DNA from: SIG440 sp045591095
GTDB lineage: Bacteria; Bacillota; Clostridia; Monoglobales; Monoglobaceae
DNA length: 36,293 nucleotides
NCBI GenBank assembly: GCA_045591095.1
Contig: JAZNSF010000001.1
Span: forward strand, 1-36,293
Reading direction: 5' to 3'
Positions 32,463-36,293 of the stretch are shown here, one piece after another. The first letter of the stretch is position 1. The number at the start of each line of letters is the position of its first letter. The position numbers and the translations under genes were made by a program. The notes under the pieces were generated by a model. The model searched no databases. It saw nothing but the letters and a program-made list of their open reading frames with translations, and was not told the origin of the DNA.

Positions 32463-32484
32463 AATATAAACCAAGGAGAACTTT

Positions 32485-33222
32485 ATGAACCACTTTCAAT
32501 TATGGTTTGCCGATTTAAAGGCTGACTTTATCCTTAATTTTGTTGACAAAGACCGTTGGATGTTCATTACAAGCGGTCTTAAGAATACTCTTCTTATCAC
32601 CTTTTTCTCGCTTATTCTTGGCGTTGTACTGGGTGTTATTGTTGCTATTGTCCGCTCAAGCTACGAAAAAACCTATCACGAGATGCAAAAAGGCTTCAAA
32701 CGCTTTTTGCTGGGTTTCTTTAACGGACTTTGCAAGCTCTACTTAACAGTATTTCGTGGCACTCCGGTGGTTGTTCAGCTTATGATTATGTACTATATCA
32801 TTTTTGCTTCCTCCCGAAACAGCACACTTGTTGCCGTTATTGCATTTGGTATAAATTCGGGTGCGTATGTTGCAGAAATTGTTCGTTCGGGAATTATGTC
32901 TATTAGTGAAGGTCAGTTCGAAGCAGGCCGAAGCCTCGGTTTTGATTACAAATCTACAATGTGGTACGTTATACTTCCCCAGGCTTTTAAAAACATACTC
33001 CCTGCCCTTGCTAACGAATTTATCGTACTTTTAAAAGAAACCTCGGTTGCAGGATACGTTACTATCCGTGACCTTACCATGGGTGGCAACATCATAAGAG
33101 CAGCTACCTACTCTCCTTTTATGCCTCTTATTGCTGTTGCACTTATATACCTTATTCTTGTAATCTTCTTTACAAAGCTTGTAAGTATTCTCGAAAGGAG
33201 GCTTCGCAAAAATGAACGATAA
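32485..33222 (+). CDS. Amino-acid ABC transporter permease (HisM/GlnP family)
   Basis: 245 residues with about five membrane segments. Hallmarks are LTVFRGTPVVVQLMIMYYII and the EAA loop EAGRSLGFDYKSTMWYVILP that contacts the ATPase. CAAGGAGA precedes the ATG. The ATPase gene overlaps its 3' end by 11 nt. Works with the lipoprotein at 31627 and the ATPase at 33212; one permease gene implies a homodimer. Confidence 0.95.
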   Translation: MNHFQLWFADLKADFILNFVDKDRWMFITSGLKNTLLITFFSLILGVVLGVIVAIVRSSYEKTYHEMQKGFKRFLLGFFNGLCKLYLTVFRGTPVVVQLMIMYYIIFASSRNSTLVAVIAFGINSGAYVAEIVRSGIMSISEGQFEAGRSLGFDYKSTMWYVILPQAFKNILPALANEFIVLLKETSVAGYVTIRDLTMGGNIIRAATYSPFMPLIAVALIYLILVIFFTKLVSILERRLRKNER

Positions 33223-33961
33223 TTCTAATTCTCTTATCGAAACAACCTCACTTTGTAAGCATTACAAAGGCGGCGAAATAAAAGCCCTTGACGGAGTTAC
33301 CGCAAAAATCAACAAGGGCGAAGTTGTGGTTATTATCGGCCCGTCCGGCTCGGGTAAATCCACATACCTAAGAACGCTTAACCTCTTGGAGCAGCCTACT
33401 TCCGGCAAGGTAATTTTTGAAGGTACTGATATTACAGACCCAAAAATTAATATAAATAAGCACAGGCAAAAAATGGGTATGGTTTTTCAGCAGTTTAATC
33501 TTTTCCCTCATATGACAGTGCTTAAAAATTTAACAATAGCCCCGATAAAGCTTTTGAAAATGGACAAGGCAGTTGCCGAAGAAAAGGCAATTGCACTTCT
33601 TAAACGAGTAGGACTTGCTGACCGCAGCGAAGCCTATCCCTCGCACCTTTCGGGCGGACAAAAACAAAGAGTGGCGATTGTTCGTGCTCTTATGATGAGT
33701 CCTGATGTTATGTTGTTTGACGAACCTACCTCGGCTCTTGACCCCGAGATGGTCGGCGAAGTGTTGGAAGTAATGAAAGAGCTTGCCAAAGAGGGTATGA
33801 CAATGGTGGTTGTAACTCACGAAATGGGCTTTGCGCGCGAGGTCTCGGACCGTGTGATCTTTATGTCGGATGGAAAAATTGTCGAAGAAGGTACTCCTGA
33901 CGAGATTTTCACCAGTCCCCAAGACCCCCGCACAAAACAATTTTTACAAAGTATACTTTAA
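33212..33961 (+). CDS. Amino-acid ABC transporter ATP-binding protein (GlnQ family)
   Basis: 249 residues. Walker A GPSGSGKS (43-50), Q-loop VFQQFNLFPH, signature LSGGQ (146-150), Walker B VMLFDE (166-171), switch His in VVTHEMGFA. The pattern MGMVFQQFNLFPHMTVLKNL is typical of polar amino-acid importers. GAAAGGAGG upstream lies inside the permease gene. coaX follows after 18 nt. Confidence 0.96.
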   Translation: MNDNSNSLIETTSLCKHYKGGEIKALDGVTAKINKGEVVVIIGPSGSGKSTYLRTLNLLEQPTSGKVIFEGTDITDPKININKHRQKMGMVFQQFNLFPHMTVLKNLTIAPIKLLKMDKAVAEEKAIALLKRVGLADRSEAYPSHLSGGQKQRVAIVRALMMSPDVMLFDEPTSALDPEMVGEVLEVMKELAKEGMTMVVVTHEMGFAREVSDRVIFMSDGKIVEEGTPDEIFTSPQDPRTKQFLQSIL

Positions 33962-33979
33962 TTTTTAAGGAGATTAAGT

Positions 33980-34744
33980 ATGATTCTTACAATTGATATA
34001 GGAAACACAAACATTGTACTTGGCGGTTTTATTAATGACGAGATTGTTTTTGTCGCGCGTATGGCTACCGATACAACAAAAACCGAGGACGAATACGCAA
34101 CCAAAATCAAAAGTGTACTGGCCCTCCATAATGTTAATAAATCTGAAATTTCCGGTGCTATTATTTCTTCGGTTGTGCCGCCGCTTAATGCAGTTTTCAG
34201 CAAAGCGATAGGCCTTGTGTATAATGTCAAACCCATAATGGTCGGCCCCGGAATAAAAACCGGAATCAATATTCACTGTGACAATCCGTCTAGTGTCGGC
34301 GCAGACCTGATTTGCGCTTGTGTTGCCGCACATCACCTTTATGGCAGCCCCTCTCTTATTGTAGATATGGGTACCGCCACAAAAATTATGGTTATGGACA
34401 GAAATGGTGTGTTTATCGGGGTTTCCATTATCCCCGGTGTAAACATCGCACTCAAAGCGCTTGCAAGCGGAACGGCTCAGCTTCCGCAAATAAGTTTAGA
34501 AGCACCAAAGTCGGTTATCGGCAAAAATACAGTTGACTGTATGAAGTCAGGAATTGTATTTGGAAACGCCAGTCTTATCGATGGTATGATTGATCGTTTT
34601 AATGAGGAAATGGACGAAGATTTACCCATAGTTGGTACAGGCGGCCTTGCTTCTACAATTCTTTGCCATTGTAAGCACGAGATAACACTTGATCCTGACC
34701 TTTTACTTAAAGGACTTAATATTTTGTATAAGAAAAACAATTAA
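33980..34744 (+). CDS. coaX: Type III pantothenate kinase
   Basis: 254 residues. Phosphorylates pantothenate, first step of CoA synthesis. ASKHA-fold motifs: TIDIGNTNIVLGGF with Asp6, VGPGIKTGI (88-96), SSVGADLICACVAAHH with Asp109, and VDMGTATKIMV with Asp129. AAGGAGA precedes the ATG. It is followed by an ECF S component that probably imports pantothenate, which fits this enzyme. Confidence 0.96.
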   Translation: MILTIDIGNTNIVLGGFINDEIVFVARMATDTTKTEDEYATKIKSVLALHNVNKSEISGAIISSVVPPLNAVFSKAIGLVYNVKPIMVGPGIKTGINIHCDNPSSVGADLICACVAAHHLYGSPSLIVDMGTATKIMVMDRNGVFIGVSIIPGVNIALKALASGTAQLPQISLEAPKSVIGKNTVDCMKSGIVFGNASLIDGMIDRFNEEMDEDLPIVGTGGLASTILCHCKHEITLDPDLLLKGLNILYKKNN

Positions 34745-34794
34745 TTTGTGTGATATATTCCTCTACCAAAGAGGTTTATATAGAAATTTAAAGC

Positions 34795-34822
34795 GTTGTA
34801 TCGCTATTTTTAGGCGAACGAC
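34795..34822 (+). other. Hairpin just upstream of the ECF S-component ribosome-binding site
   Basis: GTTGT-A-TCGC pairs with GCGA-ACGAC around a 9-nt loop (nine pairs, one bulged A, one G-U). It ends 3 nt before AAGGAGG (34826-34832). There is no T-run, so it is not a terminator; a role in translation control is only a guess. A smaller hairpin CCTCT/AGAGG is at 34760-34774. Confidence 0.35.
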
Positions 34823-34839
34823 AGCAAGGAGGAAATTTT

Positions 34840-35421
34840 ATGAAAACACAAAAACTAACAACAAAGAATATGGTTCTGGCCGCAATTCTTACCGCTTTGG
34901 TAATAATCTTGCAGTTTATGGGCGCATTTGTAAAATTGGGACCATTTTCAATCTCACTCGTTTTAATACCGATTGTCATCGGCGCAGCATCTTGCGGTAA
35001 AGGTATCGGTGCCTGGCTTGGCTTTGTTTTTGGCATTGTTGTACTGGCAAGCGGCGATGCAGTGGCGTTCTTAGCAATAAACCCACTTGGCACAGTCCTT
35101 ACCGTTCTTTTAAAAGGTACTCTATGTGGATACCTTGCAGGCCTTTCCTACAAAGCTCTTGAAAAGTCCAACCGGACTCTTGCAGTTGCGGTTTCTGCAG
35201 TTGTTTGCCCTCTTGTAAACACTGGGATTTTTCTACTTGGATGCCTTGCATTTTTTATGGGAACTATCGCCGAATGGGCTCAAGGCTTTGGTTTTGGAAA
35301 CAATGTTGCAGAATATATGATTTTTGGTCTTGTCGGTGCAAACTTTTTATTTGAGCTTTTGACTAATATAATTTTAAGCCCAATCATTGTACGACTTTTA
35401 AGCATAAGAAAGGCAAACTGA
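34840..35421 (+). CDS. ECF transporter S component, probable pantothenate uptake (PanT-like)
   Basis: 193 residues with six predicted membrane segments, the usual S-component size. N-terminal TTKNMVLAAILTALVIILQF is the typical first helix, which carries the A-x3-A-type T-component contact. Also seen are FSISLVLIPIVIGAASCGKG and NPLGTVLTVLLKGTLCGYLAG. No T or ATPase genes adjoin, so it should share a general ECF module. The position directly after coaX suggests pantothenate as substrate; this is inference from context. AAGGAGG stands 7 nt before the ATG. tcdA starts 1 nt after its stop. Confidence 0.85.
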   Translation: MKTQKLTTKNMVLAAILTALVIILQFMGAFVKLGPFSISLVLIPIVIGAASCGKGIGAWLGFVFGIVVLASGDAVAFLAINPLGTVLTVLLKGTLCGYLAGLSYKALEKSNRTLAVAVSAVVCPLVNTGIFLLGCLAFFMGTIAEWAQGFGFGNNVAEYMIFGLVGANFLFELLTNIILSPIIVRLLSIRKAN

Positions 35422-35422
35422 T

Positions 35423-36130
35423 ATGTCTGATAAATTCTCACGAACAGAAATGCTTTTAGGATACGAGAATATGAAAAAATTAAAAACCGCCCATGTGGCG
35501 GTTTTTGGTCTTGGCGGAGTTGGCGGCCACACGGTCGAAGCCTTAGGACGCTGTGGCATTGGACGTTTTTCGCTTTTTGATAGCGACGTGGTTGCCGAAA
35601 GCAACCTTAACCGTCAGATTATAGCAACAAAAGACACCATCGGCATGAACAAAACCGAAGCTATGCGGGATAGGATTTTAGCAATTAATCCTGATGCTAA
35701 AGTCGAACTTTATAACGTCTTTTATCTGCCCGAAAATGCCGACGCCTTTCCTCTTGACAAATACGACTACATTGTTGATGCTATTGATACTGTAAGCGCC
35801 AAAATCGAGCTTGCTGTTCGGTGTGAAAAACTTAATATTCCCCTTATAAGCTCTATGGGCACGGGGAATAAACTAAACCCAACCGCTCTTACTGTAACTG
35901 ATATATATAAAACCTCAACTTGTCCCCTGGCGAGAGTTATGCGACGCGAACTAAAAAATCGAAATGTAAAAAAACTAAAAGTTGTCTACTCCAAAGAAAC
36001 TCCGATAAAGCCACTGTTTCAGGATAATTTATCAAAAAAGCAAACTCCCGGGAGCTGTTCTTTTGTTCCATCCGTTGCAGGACTGATTATTGCAAGCGAA
36101 GTTGTAAAAGACCTATGTAATACAAAATAA
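35423..36130 (+). CDS. tcdA: tRNA threonylcarbamoyladenosine dehydratase (TcdA/YgdL)
   Basis: 235 residues, ThiF/E1-like family. Cyclises t6A37 of tRNA in an ATP-dependent reaction. Seen: RTEMLLGYENMKKL (N-terminal family motif), nucleotide-binding GLGGVGG (29-35), NLNRQ (61-65), DAIDTVSAKIEL, and C-terminal GSCSFVPSVAGLIIASEVV. The adenylation residues are present, and the length agrees with YgdL rather than MoeB or ThiF. It starts 1 nt after the S-component gene, probably translationally coupled, and ends before a terminator. Confidence 0.95.
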   Translation: MSDKFSRTEMLLGYENMKKLKTAHVAVFGLGGVGGHTVEALGRCGIGRFSLFDSDVVAESNLNRQIIATKDTIGMNKTEAMRDRILAINPDAKVELYNVFYLPENADAFPLDKYDYIVDAIDTVSAKIELAVRCEKLNIPLISSMGTGNKLNPTALTVTDIYKTSTCPLARVMRRELKNRNVKKLKVVYSKETPIKPLFQDNLSKKQTPGSCSFVPSVAGLIIASEVVKDLCNTK

Positions 36131-36132
36131 AA

Positions 36133-36156
36133 GAAGTGCCTATGCATAGGCACTTC
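36133..36156. repeat. 24-bp perfect palindrome after tcdA
   Basis: Ten-bp arms GAAGTGCCTA and TAGGCACTTC around TGCA; the whole 24 bp is self-complementary. It starts 2 bp after the tcdA stop and lies directly before a separate terminator hairpin. It has no T-run of its own; it may be a first mRNA-stabilising hairpin or a protein-binding site. Confidence 0.6.
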
Positions 36157-36157
36157 A

Positions 36158-36196
36158 GACCACTGACAAAGTCAAATGTCGGTGGTCATTTTTTTT
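36158..36196 (+). terminator. Rho-independent terminator after tcdA
   Basis: Stem GACCACTGACA with TGTCGGTGGTC (11 pairs, one G-U), 8-nt loop, followed by A and eight T. It closes the long transcript that begins at the ABC transporter promoter. Confidence 0.93.
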
Positions 36197-36206
36197 GCAA
36201 AAAGTC

Positions 36207-36235
36207 TTTAAAAAGTAAGTAAAATGTGGTATAAT
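36207..36235 (+). promoter_or_regulatory. Probable promoter of the gene at the right edge
   Basis: Weak -35 TTTAAA (36207-36212), 17-bp spacer, perfect -10 TATAAT (36230-36235), 37 bp before the ATG at 36273. Confidence 0.6.
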
Positions 36236-36272
36236 AAAAGTATAGAAAACGGCGTACTAATGGGGTGTTGAG

Positions 36273-36293
36273 ATGCTTTTAGAAGGAACAAAC
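36273..36293 (+). CDS. Start of an unidentified gene, cut by window edge
   Basis: ATG at 36273 follows GGGGTG and a predicted promoter; only seven codons (MLLEGTN) lie in the window. The product cannot be named. Confidence 0.45.

Noticed and set aside
34755..34800. preQ1-like riboswitch before the S-component gene
   Set aside because: The CCTCT/AGAGG hairpin lacks the conserved loop and the A-rich tail of preQ1-I aptamers.

Overview
The window reads as chromosome of an anaerobic, fermentative member of the Clostridia (Bacillota). Supporting signs are pyruvate:ferredoxin oxidoreductase beside an Nfn-type transhydrogenase, a pyruvate formate-lyase operon, the RuvX/DUF1292 pair, CIRCE-controlled groESL, an ECF vitamin transporter behind a cobalamin riboswitch, strong GGAGG ribosome-binding sites, frequent TTG/GTG starts and sigma-A promoters with 16-17 bp spacers. 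A species cannot be named from the sequence alone. No rRNA, tRNA, CRISPR array, insertion sequence or prophage gene is visible; this is core chromosome with several unusual gene architectures.

Left part (1-11840, all minus strand). Read in transcription order from the right: a lipoprotein with a Lys-Pro-Glu repeat linker; an MBOAT plus DHHW pair that should O-acetylate a surface polymer; ruvX, a DUF1292 gene and topB as one unit; nfnA-nfnB with their own promoter and terminator; and nifJ (PFOR), whose 3' end lies outside the window. PFOR makes reduced ferredoxin and Nfn couples its oxidation to NADPH formation.

Middle (12000-18034, plus). A divergent promoter region with an 18-bp palindrome leads to the pyruvate formate-lyase operon. 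The enzyme is split here into a large catalytic protein and a separate 80-residue glycyl-radical protein, followed by the activase. Then come a hemolysin III-type membrane protein, a patatin-like phospholipase and a D-Ala-D-Ala carboxypeptidase. They converge, with a 1-nt gap, on an ECF transporter operon (T, fused AA', S; minus strand, 21413-18036) whose leader holds a cobalamin riboswitch and an attenuator hairpin. Next on the minus strand are an ACT protein and a DUF711 protein.

Right part (23511-36293, plus). ygiQ-folD-radA (with an unusual 122-nt ygiQ/folD overlap), carD-ispD-ispF, groES-groEL, a polar amino-acid ABC transporter whose binding protein appears circularly permuted, coaX with an ECF S component (probable pantothenate uptake), tcdA, a strong terminator, and the first seven codons of another gene.

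The most interesting points are the circularly permuted binding protein, the split pyruvate formate-lyase with its novel C-terminal tail, the topB gene that seems to start at ATA, and the ygiQ/folD overprint.
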